Shown: piece by piece, positions 1 to 12,180 of the stretch
Position numbering within the stretch: the stretch's first letter is position 1
Layout: each line of letters starts with the position of its first letter
Assembly: GCA_037367355.1 (NCBI GenBank)
Contig: CM074704.1
Coordinates: forward strand, 1,674,001 to 1,738,000
DNA: 64,000 nt
Direction: 5' to 3'
Source of the DNA: Neoscytalidium dimidiatum
Taxonomy: Eukaryota > Ascomycota > Dothideomycetes > Botryosphaeriales > Botryosphaeriaceae
Position numbers and translations under genes: made by a program
The notes under the pieces: generated by a model
The model's database searches: none
What the model saw: the letters and a program-made list of their open reading frames with translations, nothing else
Told to the model about the DNA's origin: nothing

Positions 1-427
1 TGCCCCCGCCCGCCCCGAACCGGCGGTGGCACCACAGCCAGAACAGCGCCAGCATCCGGCGCGTCGACGGCACCGCAGCAGCGCCGATGCCGGGAAGGAG
101 GAGGGCTTGCGGCCGGAAGAGCGCGGTGTTGACGAGGGCGAGGAAGCGGCGGCTGGTGGCGCGGAGCTGGAGGAGGGCGCGGGCGGGCAGGTGGTGGAGG
201 AGGTGGTGCGCGAGGACGGTGTCTGGGAGGGTGCGGAGGTAGGGGTGGGTGGGCTGGTGGTGCGGCGGTGCGTTGCGGTGGAAGCGTTGGAGGAGGGCGG
301 GGTTGAGGGCGCTGGTGCTGCTTGTTGCGGTCGCGGCGGTGGGAGGCTTTGCGGGTGCGGTGGGGAAGGACATGGTGGTGTGATGGTTGTGCGTGCTTGG
401 CGTCTGTGTGGTTTGGGCGGAGTTCAT
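1..427 (-). CDS. F-box-like protein, N-terminal part (runs off the left edge)
   Basis: On the minus strand an ATG at 427 opens a frame with no stop to base 1, giving about 142 residues. A second in-frame ATG at 373 is the alternative start. After a Thr/Ala/Pro-rich leader, roughly residues 62-95 read LPDTVLAHHLLHHLPA, RALLQLRATSRRF and LVNTALF. This is the order of an F-box: LP at the start, a hydrophobic helix, then R-x-T-S-R-R-F. F-box proteins link substrates to SCF ubiquitin ligases through Skp1. The substrate-binding part lies outside the window, so no target can be named. The coding strand is strongly G/C-ending at third positions, like the intact genes nearby. The family assignment rests on the F-box pattern alone. 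Confidence 0.6.
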   Translation of the reverse strand, partial: MNSAQTTQTPSTHNHHTTMSFPTAPAKPPTAATATSSTSALNPALLQRFHRNAPPHHQPTHPYLRTLPDTVLAHHLLHHLPARALLQLRATSRRFLALVNTALFRPQALLLPGIGAAAVPSTRRMLALFWLWCHRRFGAGGG

Positions 428-710
428 GGTGGCGGGTGAGGTGGATATGCTGAGTGAAGTGAAGGTGGCGAGTTAGGTGAAAGTGGCGAGGGAAGAGGTG
501 GAGAGACTGTGGAGTGGAAATCGGTGTTTGGTGCCGTGGTAACAAGTGCTATCCATAGTGTGCGAAATAACTAAAGCGAGAGAGCGAGCGCTCAGGGTCC
601 ACTTTCGTCATTCGTTGAGAAAGTGTCGGGAGTTTACACAATGGTACTCATGTGCTCAGGGTCTACAACGGGCCCACGACAACAAAGTGCCGCAACCCCT
701 ATGACCTCAC

Positions 711-2326
711 TTAATCAACCCTCTCGTACCTCATTCTCCATGCCCTCACCTCTACCCACTCCGCTCTCCCGGTTTCCTCATCAACCCCAAACACCACGTC
801 GTCAATCATCCGATCCGCAATCTGCGCCGGATTCGCCCGTGAACCACGTCCGACACGCACTGGCGCGAACGTCCGCGCGACGAGGTCGCCGACCGCGTAC
901 GCGCCGACACCCGCGCTCGGCCCGGCGCTCAGCACGACGAAGCCCCAGCCGCGGTCGGCACGTCGCCGTCGACGGCGCTGGCGTTGGCCGCGAGCGGGAT
1001 GCGCAGCGACGAGACCTCCCACGGCGCGCCGATCGCCATGTTGTCGTCGGACGTGCGCGCGTGCGGCTTGAGCCAGCGGCGCGTCAGGGCGGCGGGAGGG
1101 AGCGAGGAGCGGAGGATGGAGCGCCCGATGGTGGCGAGGTCCGCGACGGTCGAGTAGGCGCTGCCGGCGGGGTGTTCGTCGCCGAGGTCGATGCCCCATT
1201 GCGCGAGGAGCTTGGCGCCGCCGGGGATGATGGCGTGCGTGTCGTCGGGGCGTGCGTGGTGAGGTTGTGGAGGTGAGGTTGAGGGAGCGGACGAGGTTGT
1301 GCTCGAACGTCGACGTAAAGGACGAGCCGGCGATGTTCTCGACAACGCGGCCGAGGATGCGGAAGGCTGCGTTGGAGTAGGTTGGGGACTCGAAAGATGG
1401 AAAAGTATGGACCAAGGGTGTTGAGACCTTTGAAAAACTTTGTGGTTGGAGTGCTAGCTGGTTAGGTGTGTGGTATTGGATAGAGGAAGACAAAAGAGAC
1501 TTGCCTTCGCGCGAGCAGAGCGGAAGCGATGTGGCACCTTGTATCGGTAGAGCGCACGGGGAGATGTCATCGGGCGTGATGCCAGTCGTGTTAACGCCCA
1601 GAAGTGTCTTGAGCGCGGGCACTTCCGTGTAGTTTGTTACATAGTCCGGCCAGGCATCTGGGACAAGAGTCAGCCTTCTTTCATCACCCTTCTCTCCTGC
1701 TATCTCTGGGGGCAGAAGGGGCCCTCACAGTCACGGGGGATACCGCTTAGTTGAGCGGCTAGAGCGCCGATGGTGATGTCTTCCCAGCGGATCCGTCCCA
1801 GCTCCTCCTCCTTGCCGTCGGCGCGTGCATGATCCGACAGCTCAGGGATGGACTTGGTAACGGGCTGATTCCAGTCTACATCTCCGCTCTCGATCGGCAT
1901 TGTGTAGACTTTCAGTAGCTTCGTAATGCTTCCGATTCTGTAAATCGATCACTGGCTGTTGACTTCTGCGCCAGCAGTAGCATTCTCCTGCCCGGGAACA
2001 GCATAGTGATAGTCAAACACGGCCCCATCACCAGGGCTATTTCCATCGGCGGCTGAGAAGACACCGATGGAGAAGAAAGTGTCGTCCAATTTGACGTTCA
2101 ATGGTAAACTCGCCCCCGCCTGTAAGGCTGTGTCAAGCTGACGCTTGAGGCTCGTGTTTGCAGCAGCAAGGGCAGCACTAGAGCCGGGATTGCTGGAAGG
2201 AGGAAAGAGCTGACCGGCAAGGGGGCAGTTTTGCGTGGTGGCACCGGAAATGAAGGCGTCAGGAGGCGGGGGCCAAGCGGCAGCACTGGCAACGGTGCCA
2301 GAAGAGAGAAGCGTAAATAACCTCAT
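711..2326 (-). pseudogene. Broken serine beta-lactamase / penicillin-binding-like hydrolase
   Basis: The minus strand starts with a secretion-type leader (MRLFTLLSSGTVASAAAW) followed by pieces of the fungal class-C beta-lactamase-like family. The nucleophile motif RIGSITK (S-x-x-K) lies near 1925-1945, TIGALAAQLSGIPRD near 1725-1770, the Y-x-N stretch TYSNAAFRILGRV near 1340-1385, and a C-terminal block ending at 711. The frame is broken several times. A TGA at 1949-1951 lies in frame a few codons before S-x-x-K. The reading also changes frame near 1390, again near 1260, and back near 950. An intron may explain the change near 1620-1700, but the other breaks are too tight to be introns. If translated, only a 125-residue N-terminal stub would result. 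Assembly errors could mimic the frameshifts, but they would not readily produce the nonsense codon as well. Confidence 0.75.
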
Positions 2327-3260
2327 CGGAATTACAGAATGCGCTGTACGTGGAAGCGATTTGAAGGAATAGGCCTCTTGTCATACTGCAAAGCGGGGTT
2401 ACAACTTCTGACATTTATGAGTCCGCGATCCCTCGTTGTGGGAGGATTCTGTCGTAGCTTCCATGGCTTGGACGAGAGAGCGATGTGCGGCTGCCTATCG
2501 ATGCGTTAGGCCTGTTCAGACTACCCGGTTGCAAGGCGCCTGAAGGAAGGTCCGCTGTGGCACGATGACAGCCCGGCAGGCCGTGATGACAGAGGACTGA
2601 TCGGCAGCGTGTCTGCAACGAAGGCTTCCTTCGGTGGTGGCTATGGGAGCGGGGGTGCGTTGCTGAGTACATGAGCGTGACGGAGTGTTGGTGGCGCCAT
2701 GGGAGGAGTTTCTCGCTTGGCGCGGATCGCCCAGACTGTAGCGGCGTAGCTGCTCCTCGCTCTCGTATTTATACTCTGGTGCACACTGCCTCTTAAAGCT
2801 CTTCATTCTTTGAAGGCATGTACGTCCCGGGGCGTCAGGAGGATTTCTCATTGCGACGCCTTCTATGGCTCAGATATCTACGCTCCGCAGCAAGTCTGCA
2901 TCTTTTAGATAGTCAAATTATGGTAGCCTAAAGGAGGACTTACTCTTCGGGATACAGAAAGCAAGCCATTGCATTGTGTCTAGCCAGAAGGCCTTGCCAG
3001 GGATCAGGCCGCAACGAACGTAAACCATCCAGAATCACGAGTCGATCAACGCCAGCAGAGCCATGAAAAAGAACAGTGTAAAACAACATTTGAACGAAAG
3101 GACATGCTCGTGAAATAACAACGACAACGCTGCCGAAGAAACTCAGAAAGGCTGAGCTTGGCTGGTAAGATTGTCTCTGCTGCGTTGTGGAAAGACTAAG
3201 AAAGCAAATCAAACGTGGGGCTGCGAAAAAGCCTACTCCTAGCCAAACAGAGAGCGTCAA

Positions 3261-3291
3261 TTTTTTTTTTTTTTTAAAAAAAAACCCCCCC
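3261..3291. repeat. Homopolymer stack T15-A9-C7
   Basis: Fifteen T, nine A and seven C follow one another without interruption. The sequence is low complexity, and the exact lengths may be unreliable in an assembly. Confidence 0.9.
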
Positions 3292-4533
3292 GCGCCCTCC
3301 CTCCCAGGAGGAAAAGAAGTGTAGTCAAATCGATCGATCTGATCATCCGAAGTCCAGCTCACGCTTTCGGTGGGTTTGATATCACGTGGAGGGAAGGCCT
3401 CTCCTGTTCGAGCGTGAATTTAAATTTCGACGCTACGGAGCGGCCGTTTGCAGATGTAAGATGACGGGTCGTATGACCCTGGAAGCGGCAAAGCATATGC
3501 ATCTTGCAAGCTATTCTTAGAAGCCTGCCGTTCATTTTTGCAGTAAGGAGAAACAGCAATTAAACACGCACGTGACCTAAGCTTTAGCTAAGGTTGCGGC
3601 ATCGCGGAGCGTCCACGAGGGGTGAAACGCTGCCCCTCGTCCATCTCAACATTACCTCCCATCAGCATGCAGCGCAGAGTATGTATCCAGGAGCGCCTGA
3701 TATGCATGCAGGTACAGGTCTCAGAAACCTTGCGCTTGTCCTTACGCGGCCCAAAGCAAGAGTTTGTTGACAAACCAGCAGGGGAAAACACGAACTTCAA
3801 TCAAACCTTTCCTCTCGTCGTGAGCGTGTACAGAGCCGGCCCTTCTATCCGCGGCTCGGCGTCAGGACAGGGCACTCCTATGGGGATGACGGCTGTCTCT
3901 GGCGCGGTCGGAGCATGTGCAGCGAGGGCGTCAGCCCGTTGTCGGCCTTTTCCTGTGGAGTGGGATCGGAAAACGAGCGTTGAACCGTGCGGTTGAGATA
4001 CAGCATATCGGCCATTCCCGTCGCAGCAAGGTCGTCGCATCGACATGCCCGATTGTACTACTTTGTACCCGGTCCTTCATCTTCCAACTCGTCGGCACTT
4101 GGCTGACTCGACCACGCGGCATCTGTGCAACATCGCGGCTTAACCGGCCAAATCGCGTGGGATAGATAACGGCACCGCTGCCAGTACTGCTCCCCCCCGA
4201 CCTCCACATCCAGAAAATCCCGCCCTGTCCTGACCCAACCCCGCAGCGCCGCCCTCTTCTTCCCTGCGAAAACTCTATGGCGTGCAGCTATCATCGTGGT
4301 ACCTGCCGGGATCTGGCCCGGAGAAGTGCGGCTCCGAACACGCCGGCGACTCGTTATCGCGGCAAGAGTGGGCTCCAGGACGCTCTGCAGTCCTTCGTCC
4401 CGTGCCGTCTCTATTGATTCTCAATGCATTGACCAATGTGGAAAACGTAAAATGACTGACCGCTCTACCACATGTTCCCGCCGCTGTTCCTATCAGCGCG
4501 CCCTTGGCCGTCTCACAGGGGGTAGAAGGCGAG

Positions 4534-4539
4534 TATAAG
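4534..4539 (+). promoter_or_regulatory. TATA-like box of the amine oxidase gene
   Basis: TATAAG lies about 56 bp upstream of the ATG of the copper amine oxidase gene, with pyrimidine-rich sequence between. The position suits a short-leader core promoter. The call rests on motif and position only. Confidence 0.35.
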
Positions 4540-4589
4540 TGTCTGGGGAAATCCCCTTCGTCCCATGCACACTCCCCGCAGCCCGCACC

Positions 4590-7142
4590 ATGAAGGTTTT
4601 ACTGCCAAGCCTGGCCTCTGGCCTTGCAGTCCTGTCTCTTCTGGGCAATCATGTCGACCTCGCCTGTTCCCGGCCGATGCCGAAGTCCAATTCGGCATTT
4701 ATGAAGAAGACCCATTCCCATAGAGGAGGTGCTTACCAACGCATGAAGCGCCAGGCCACCGGTTCCTCTTGTGCATCGGCAACTGCTCAGTCGATTGCTG
4801 CCCCAAAGTCAAATATCTGGGCCGGTCTCACCGACGCTGAAGCTGCTTCCGTCACTTCTTGGCTTTTTGCTCAGCCTGCACTGAACTTAACAGTCACTGA
4901 CAAAGCTGGAGAGTGGGACAATACTCTTGTCAGTTCCAAAGCTGCCGCTGTCGTGGGGTGTTACGTTGACGTCCTAGCTAGGTCCTTGTGGAGCTCTTGA
5001 CTCCGAACAAAACTGACTCCTTGGCATACCTGGACGGCGGTGCTGCAGCTCCTGCGCGGTATGCGCACGTTGTCCTGGATAACCGAGCAACCGAAGAGCC
5101 TTACTTCGAGGACCTCCTCGTTGGCCCATTGCCTGTTAGGAATGGAACAACTCGCTACGAGCCACTTGATTTCCCCTTCACGAGGAAGTCCGCGGGCAGA
5201 ATCCGGAATCTGGATGCCGATTACGGTAGAGTCCATGAGCTGTGGGTGAATAACATTACTGCTTCCATTTCTGATATTACTCAAGAGCTTTGGGGAGGTA
5301 CTGTGACCGGAGGCGATCATGATATTGCAGATGTCTGGGAGCAGGATCCGCTGTGGCAGGATGATGGTATCATACACTGGTATCAATTCTGGGGATACCC
5401 GACGGACAACTTCGATGAAGAGACTCTTCTTCCCCTTGGCCTCTACTTCTCGGGAAATATCACCGGGAGAGACCCCAGCCTGTGGACGTTTGAGGGTTGG
5501 CTCTACAACAACGTGTTCTACGAGACTACCGAGGAATTCAGAGCAGCTTTCTTCTCTCCTGGATTCGAGAAGCTGAAGCCCAATGTTGGAGGCCCTTGGG
5601 CTGCGACCGATCAAAGAGGCGACGTTCCGGAACTCGATACTTTGTCCCCTCCCGTTTCCCTTGCTCCCATGGGCTCTCGGTACTTCGTTGACGAGACTGA
5701 GCGTTACGTGAAGTGGATGGATTTCGAATTTTACATTTCCTTTACGCGCGATACCGGTGCACGCATCTTCGACGTCAAATACAAGGGCGAGCGCATAATC
5801 TACGAGCTAGGGCTCCAGGAGGCTTTGGCACACTACGCTGGAAATGATCCGATCCAATCTGGCACCGCTTACTTGGACAGCTACTATGGCTTCGGTCCAT
5901 ACAGTTTCCAGCTGGTTCCGGGATACGACTGCCCTGCATATGCCACGTACCTGAACACTTCCTACTACACTGCGGAGACGACGCGTACGCATGTGGATAG
6001 TATATGCCTATTTGAGAGCACTGCCGACTACCCCATCCAGCGCCATAGCACCGGGTCGTACGTGAGCGCCACCAAGAATGTGTTCTTCACGATGCGTAAC
6101 ATCTGCACGATCGGCAACTACGACTACATGTTCAGCTACAGCTTCTACATGGATGGCAGCATCCACGTTGAGGTCCGGGCATCCGGCTATATCCAATCCG
6201 CCTACTGGGCACACAATGGCGACTACGGCTACCAGATTCACGACGCGCTGTCGGGGTCAATGCACGACCACGTCCTTAATTTCAAGCTCGACATGGATGT
6301 CCTGGGTACCGCCAACACGCTCACCACCACGACCCTCGTCCCCACGACCGAAGTGTACCCCTGGTCGAAGGGCAAGCCTCGTAACACGATGAAGCTGGCG
6401 CGCGACACCATCGCCAACGAGGACCAAGGGAAGCTGATGTGGCCGGCCAACGGAGCCACCGAGTACATGATCGTCAACCAGGACGCGCCCAACCCGTACG
6501 GCGTGCCGCGCGGCTGGCGCATCATGCCTTCGTCCGGCACCATCCACCTGACCGTCGAGAACAGCACGAACCTCGCCAACGCCGCCAACTGGGCCGCCCA
6601 CGACTTCTACGTCACCAAGCAGAAGGATACGGAGCCGCGGTCTGCGCATGCGTACAACTCTCAGGACGTGCATGACCCGCTAATCGACTTCGATAAATTC
6701 TTCGACGGCGAGGACCTGGTTCAGGAGGACTTGGTCATCTGGTTCAACTTGGGAATGCATCACGTCCCGCACACCGGTGAGTGTTGATACTAGCAAAGCG
6801 GATCTTCCGTATAGAAGAAGATGATGATGATGATGAATGGCTGATCGAACGAACGCAGGCGACCTTCCCAACACGGTCTTCACGACCGCGCATTCCGGAC
6901 TGCAGATCCTGCCGCTGAACTACCTCGCTGGCGATCCCAGCCGTGAGACAGTCAACCAGGTGCGCATCAATCACGATGGCGGCAACACCACGTACGTCGA
7001 GACCTTCGGCCAGACACAGCCAACGTGCTCGGTGCAGCTGGGGACCTTGGAGCCGAATTTGTACAAATACACGGGTGACGTCGTCATCAGGAAGTTTCCC
7101 TTTGACCCTAATGAGCCATATACCATGAGACAGACAGTATAG
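4590..7142 (+). CDS. Secreted copper amine oxidase (primary-amine oxidase)
   Basis: Exons 4590-4928, 4982-6776 and 6859-7142 give 805 residues. The joins WDNTL/VLVELL and HTG/DLPNT restore conserved family text. The enzyme oxidatively deaminates primary amines to aldehydes, releasing ammonia and hydrogen peroxide. The cofactor precursor Tyr493 lies in T-I-G-N-Y-D. The probable catalytic Asp is in YLDSYYGFG. Copper ligands are the H-D-H pair near 541-543 and a His in MHHVPHTG near 706. The N-terminus has a hydrophobic leader (MKVLLPSLASGLAVLSLL), so the protein is probably secreted or vacuolar. The length is usual for secreted fungal members. It stands alone between gene-poor spacers. The frame is intact and the three active-site elements are all present, so it should be functional. 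Confidence 0.93.
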
Positions 7143-7160
7143 TCTGAGGGAGAAGGGAGG

Positions 7161-7163
<3 letters not shown>

Positions 7164-7205
<42 letters not shown>
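7164..7205. repeat. (GA)21 microsatellite
   Basis: An uninterrupted GA dinucleotide run begins about 20 bp after the amine oxidase stop codon, probably within its 3' UTR. Confidence 0.95.
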
Positions 7206-7207
<2 letters not shown>

Positions 7208-8687
7208 ACGTGTAATCGAGGTGGGAGGCCGAGCGTGTGGAGGTGGGAAAGTAATCGTAATGGCCGACGAGACGCTTGTCCACAGTGCCTGGTTGATAAT
7301 GTTTTATCTTGAGAATTACACGTCTTATCTGCTACCTACTGTAGAAAGAAGACCTCGATTTTGACTGGTATTGATCGCTCAGACCAAACCTGCCTGACCC
7401 TGTTACCATATGACATCATTGAACCAGTCCACCGCTGACCGCATACCAACGCAGCTGACCAGCAAACAAAGACTGGCTCCAGCGTTTAACAAGTATTAAT
7501 AACGCCGGGCGGAGTACTGAAAAGACGGTTGATCTGTTCGAGATTCCCCGTAACTTCGAATATGCCAACGCGTTCGTAGCACGCCTTATACTTTTCAGAA
7601 GGTGTTAGAGCCAGACCCCTGTGGACTGGCCCTATCAAATCATAGGCAGAACTTCCGACCTCCAAAAGATAGACAGATTCGCTGTCCCTCTTACCATTGC
7701 CATAAGTCGAGGGAGGAAGGGACATCTATAGTAGGCCATAGATCCCGGATATTTTGTACTTCTCGTTTACCTGAAAAAAAAAAAACATCCAAGTCCACAA
7801 GTTACTCCTTTCGCTCTTCTCGGCATCCAACCTCGTCCACGTGGGCTCGGTAAACCACTCCAGCGGTTTAGCCATCGCCGAGAGGTCTTTCATGTATACC
7901 TGATGACTCTCATGTACCGTGTCTGGAGGAGTTTTTCAGTCGTACACGCAGTGAGATTTTCGGCCAGGCTGTGTGTCGCAGGAGCTGACAGGGCAAACTC
8001 GACTCTTAACTGGACGTGCTCGGGAAAATCGGCACAGCAACACAGCCTCAATTCTTACACGTCCACGCTGCGACCGCGCACACAAATACATGCTTGTGCC
8101 AAGTGATACAAGTCTGGAGATTTCTCAATGCAGCCTTGCACCAAACTTCAAACAGCGTAGTGCCCGCTGGAAAATCGACGGAAAAAATCGACCAATTGCC
8201 GTTTCGGTCGCAGCGAAGATCCCGGCGACTTGCCAGCTTCGGCAGACTCTAGCAAGCTTTCAGCAGCAGGAATGGCAGCGATGCGCAGAAAAAGAGAGCC
8301 GCCAAGCGTAGCCAAGAGCGGGTTGGTGCCGTGGATGTGACGGGACGCGTGCCAGACGACGGCGGGAATGCTCGAGTACCAACAGCAGGGGGGTTTTGTC
8401 CGAGCGCATGGGGCCGCAAGCGTGCCGGTTTCCCGTGGTCTGCCCAAAGACGTGCAATATTATTAGGAATCCGCACATCAGCCGTGACGCATTTCGCGAC
8501 GTCTGTCCAACCTTTAAAATACCGCGTCTTTACTAGCAGAGCTGGCCTCTGCCTCTCTATTACTCCCCACCAAAAAAAAAGGACTTGCCTTCGACGATCC
8601 CCGAATCCCCTCTCGATCCACTCCTCATCTCAACGCCATATATCTGTTCACAAACAAGGAGTAAGAACGCCGGACCCATCTTCGAAT
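7206..8687. other. Spacer without a supported gene
   Basis: No domain or coherent exon chain is visible on either strand. The last 150 bp form a pyrimidine-rich flank of the small secreted protein gene, including a TTTAAAATA stretch near 8512 that may act as its core promoter. Confidence 0.5.
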
Positions 8688-8951
8688 ATGCAGTCCATCC
8701 TTCTCGCTCTCTTCGCCTTCTTCTCCCTCAGCCTCGCCCAGGTCGAGACTGTCAACTTCGTCGGCGACGTCGAGTTCGAGGACAACGTTGACCGCGCCCT
8801 GCTCGCCACCGAGGTCGGCACCAACGCCCAAGGCCAGCGCGAATTCTTCCAGGATGGAGTGTTGCCACCGTCATGCGGCAGCAGTGGGGACGTGAGCGCC
8901 GCCGCGCTGGAACCTTGCGTAATTGTCGATTCGCCTTCGGACGCGTCATAA
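8688..8951 (+). CDS. Small secreted protein (hypothetical)
   Basis: A single exon encodes 87 residues. The first 17 or so (MQSILLALFAFFSLSLAQ) form a textbook signal peptide with a likely cut after A-Q or nearby. The mature part is acidic (VGDVEFEDNVD) and contains only two cysteines, in SCGSSG and EPCVI, which could form one disulfide. I recognise no family. Size, secretion signal and isolation in gene-poor DNA are features of fungal small secreted proteins, some of which act as effectors, but nothing in the sequence shows such a role. A short low-complexity gene like this could also be spurious. The signal peptide and the conventional ATG support it being real. Confidence 0.55.
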   Translation: MQSILLALFAFFSLSLAQVETVNFVGDVEFEDNVDRALLATEVGTNAQGQREFFQDGVLPPSCGSSGDVSAAALEPCVIVDSPSDAS

Positions 8952-10410
8952 ATGTTTGTTGGACGGGGGTGGTGGGAAAGGATGTGGAGGGAGGGATGTG
9001 GCGGAGGGGACAGGCGACTTGGACGGGAAAAGATGAGGGAGTGAATCCGGCGCCGTCACGACTCGGATGAATGCATGAATTTCAAGATACCCAACACTTT
9101 AAAGTCCTTGTGTATTTCCTACTGAGGTTGCCAGACGATCTTTTCGTTAAGCTGCGCCGCCAGTCTCCTTGGGAGATCGATGGGTTCAAAGGAATACTCT
9201 TGGCTAAATATTCTTCAGAGTGATGGAACTACCTCCAGGGAAAAACGAAATATACGATTCACTCGCAGACCTAAGCTCTCAACAGGAGGCCAGATGGGCG
9301 CAGAAGCCCGGTATCGTGGCTGAATATTCGTTGCCTTTCCTTCGAGTCCAACCCGGACCTGCTATCTACCATCATGGAGTGTGACAGGTGATATTTCTCA
9401 CTATTATCTACGACTACCGACATGAGGTCTCCATAGAGCCAGGCTGTGTTTAATGTGTCAGTGTGGCGGTCATGCTTTGCTGAAGTTATAAGGGCCCGTA
9501 GTTCCAGTCACTGGACCTTCCCGCCCACAACTCCCGGGCAGGCAGCTAAGAAAAATTGATCCCTGAAAAATTTATGTCCTCTGATTCGATCGAGCTCATG
9601 TCGATTCAGAAAGCATCGCTATTTGCGAAGAAAGGATGCACCATTTCTTTCTTCACAAGGTCGAACGAGGGCAGCCTCACCGCTTACTACCACGAGAGGG
9701 TGAACCAATGCCGGCTCGTGGACGATAAAAAAGAGTACGTCTCACCCGCCGCAAAGCTTTGGCCGATCATACCACTTGCCAATAACGGCGTTCTGATCTA
9801 GCCCAGAGACCACGCCGCCGTCCTACCATCCCTTGACATGACCCACCCCCGGCCGTGGCGTCAGCATCATGCACCTTCGCCCAACCCAACTCACCGGCGA
9901 CGGCTGTCACGGCGAGGGGGGGGGGTTCTTCCCGTCCACACACGACCTGCCCCTATCGTCAACGACGGCGCGCGGCGGAATGATGCAAAGCAACCCTTGG
10001 CCCCCCCCGCGCCTCGGTGCAGCGCGCCGCTTCGCCGCGGCGACGCCCTCGCCCACGCCGAGCGACGGACGAGCCTCAGCAAACAGTGGGCCCGAGAATC
10101 TACGACCACAACATGGATGTCTCGAAAACATGAGCATAAATAAAAACGCGAGCCTCAAAAAGTCAAAACGAGGGCCAAGCACTGATATGAGGCTGAAGGG
10201 TCCCTGGCAGCACTCATCATCAAAGGTCTGAATACCGGGACACACACACAAAAAAAAAAAAGACTTGGATGTACTTGCGTGCCCAGCGAGCGTTGTATCT
10301 ATCATTGACAGGCCTCCGGCGGGCAAATTATCTACCGTTTTCACATACCCGCAAACAAGAGGCTTAGAAGCACCTTCGACTTTCCGGTTCCCCGTCGAAC
10401 TCAAAGCGCA
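8952..10410. other. Spacer without a supported gene
   Basis: The open frames here are short, overlapping and without domain similarity. The segment ends in the 5' flank of the MFS transporter, which includes an A-rich tract near 10250-10262. Confidence 0.5.
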
Positions 10411-12097
10411 ATGGCTTCTTCCTCGCCATCCTCCAAGACCTCGCCCGAAGAGGCCTGCACACCGACCACCCAGCTCTCAAGCCCGCCCTCCTCGCCACCG
10501 TCGCCCGCAGAAGACGGTCCGACCACCGCAACCGCAACCGCAACCGCAACCGCGACCAGTCCCTCGGCCCTCGAGTCCGCCCTCCGCAAGCTCGAATCGA
10601 ACACCAACCACAACTACGGCTACCCGCTCTGGCGCAAGTCCCTCATCGTCTTCGCGACCAGCTGGGCGACGCTGGCGGCCACCTTCAGCAGCACCTCGCT
10701 CTTCTCGGCGGCCGACGAGATCGCGCGCGACCTGGGCAGCACGGCGGTCGACGTCAACGTGTCGAACGCCGGGGTGCTGCTGGCGATGGGGTTTGCGTCG
10801 TTCGTGTGGGGGCCGATCGGGATCGTGAGTTTTTCTTCTCTTTTTCTTTTACTTTTCCCCCTTGCCGCTACGGGGATGGATCAGAAGATGTTCGATGGGG
10901 GTGCTGACCAAGGAGACAAGTTGGCTGGAAGGAAGATCGCGTACAACATGTGCATCGTGGTCCTGCTCTGCTTCACGATCGGCACCGCGCTGGCGCCGGA
11001 CATGCGGACGTTCGTGGCCACGCGCGTGCTGTCCGGCCTGTCCGGGACGTACTTCCACGTCTCGGGGCAGGCCATCCTGGCGGAGTATTTCCCTCCGGTA
11101 AGTTGATCGGCCAATCTTTCCTCTCGAAACACTTTCGGACTGACGCTCAAAGGTCCAACGAGGCACGGCAACGGGCTTCTTCCTCGCCGGCACGGTCCTC
11201 GGACCGCCCCTCGGGCCGCTCGTCGCGGGGATAATGGTGACATACAAGTCGTGGCGCACGATCCTCTGGCTGCAAGCCGGCATGTGCGGCTCCGCCCTCG
11301 TCGTCTCCCTCCTCGCGATCCCGGCGTCCGCGACGCTCGACGCGCCGCAGGCGCCGCGCATGACAGCCCGCCAGATGCTCGCGACGTTCAACCCTGCCCA
11401 CGTCTTCCGCCTGTTCGTCTACCCCAACGTCCTCCTCACCGACCTCGCCTGCGGCCTGCTCAGCTGGTCGCAATACGCGCTGCTCTCCGCGCCGCGGCAC
11501 ATCATCACGACGCGCTTCCACCTGACGTCCCCGCTCGTCTCGGGCCTCTTCTACCTCTCTCCCGCGGCCGGATTCCTTACCGGCACCATCGTCGGCGGCC
11601 GCTTCTCCGACCACACGGTGCGCAAGCACATGGCGCTGCGGGGCGGCCTGCGCCTGCCGCAGGATCGGCTGAACAGCGGGATGCTCGCCTTCTTCTTCGT
11701 GGTCCCGGCAGCGTCGCTCATCTACGGCTGGTGCCTGCAGGCGCACGCGGGCGGCCTGCCGCTGCCGGTCGTAATGGCCTTCTTCACGGCGCTGGGCCTG
11801 CTGGCCGCCTTCGCCAGCCTGAACACGTACTGCGCGGAGGTGATGCCGCGGTGCCGCACGAGCGTGATCGCGAGTAAGTACTGCGTCCAGTATTGCTTTT
11901 CGGCGGCGGCGAGCGGGGCGAGCGTGCCGATGATTGATGCGATTGGGGTCGGGTGGACGAGTACAGTGGGGGCGGCCATGGTGGTTATTGGGGGCGTGTT
12001 GACGCTTGTGACAGCGAAGTGGGGGATTCAGATGCAGGAGTGGGTCGATGGGCGGTTGGATAGGCAGGGTAATGATGTGGAAGGGGAGAAGGAGTAA
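10411..12097 (+). CDS. MFS transporter, DHA1 (drug:H+ antiporter)-type
   Basis: Exons 10411-10824, 10921-11097 and 11153-12097 give 511 residues. Both introns are phase 0 with GT-AG ends and CTGAC branch sites. About 12 hydrophobic segments follow a Ser/Thr/Pro-rich cytosolic N-terminus of some 60 residues, in which a CAACCG repeat encodes alternating Thr-Ala. The motif-A region (GPIGILAGRKIAYN) and the blocks RVLSGLSGTYFHVSGQAI and GFFLAGTVLGPPLGP are typical of fungal DHA1-like permeases. These use proton antiport to export drugs or small metabolites, and the substrate cannot be read from sequence. The gene is convergent with a Zn2Cys6 regulator whose stop lies only 84 bp away. Such pairs are often co-functional, but that is inference. 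Confidence 0.88.
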
Positions 12098-12180
12098 GGG
12101 AAATGAACACGGAGATATGAAACGTCAATGATTTCTTTTGTTCCTTTGAAAGGAACAGGGTGCCGATTATCACCCAAGCC

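Larger units (their letters stand above)
2327..4589. other. Gene-poor spacer
   Basis: No reading frame here shows a recognisable domain or a splice-consistent gene on either strand. The short open frames overlap one another and look random. The 5' flank of the amine oxidase occupies the right end. A homopolymer stack at 3261-3291 is listed separately. Confidence 0.6.

Noticed and set aside
2415..4294. Clusters of 60-140 codon frames on both strands
   Set aside because: Overlapping in several frames with random-looking composition and no family similarity.
9838..10231. Possible small genes before the MFS transporter
   Set aside because: No recognised motif, frames on both strands, and located in the likely promoter of the transporter.
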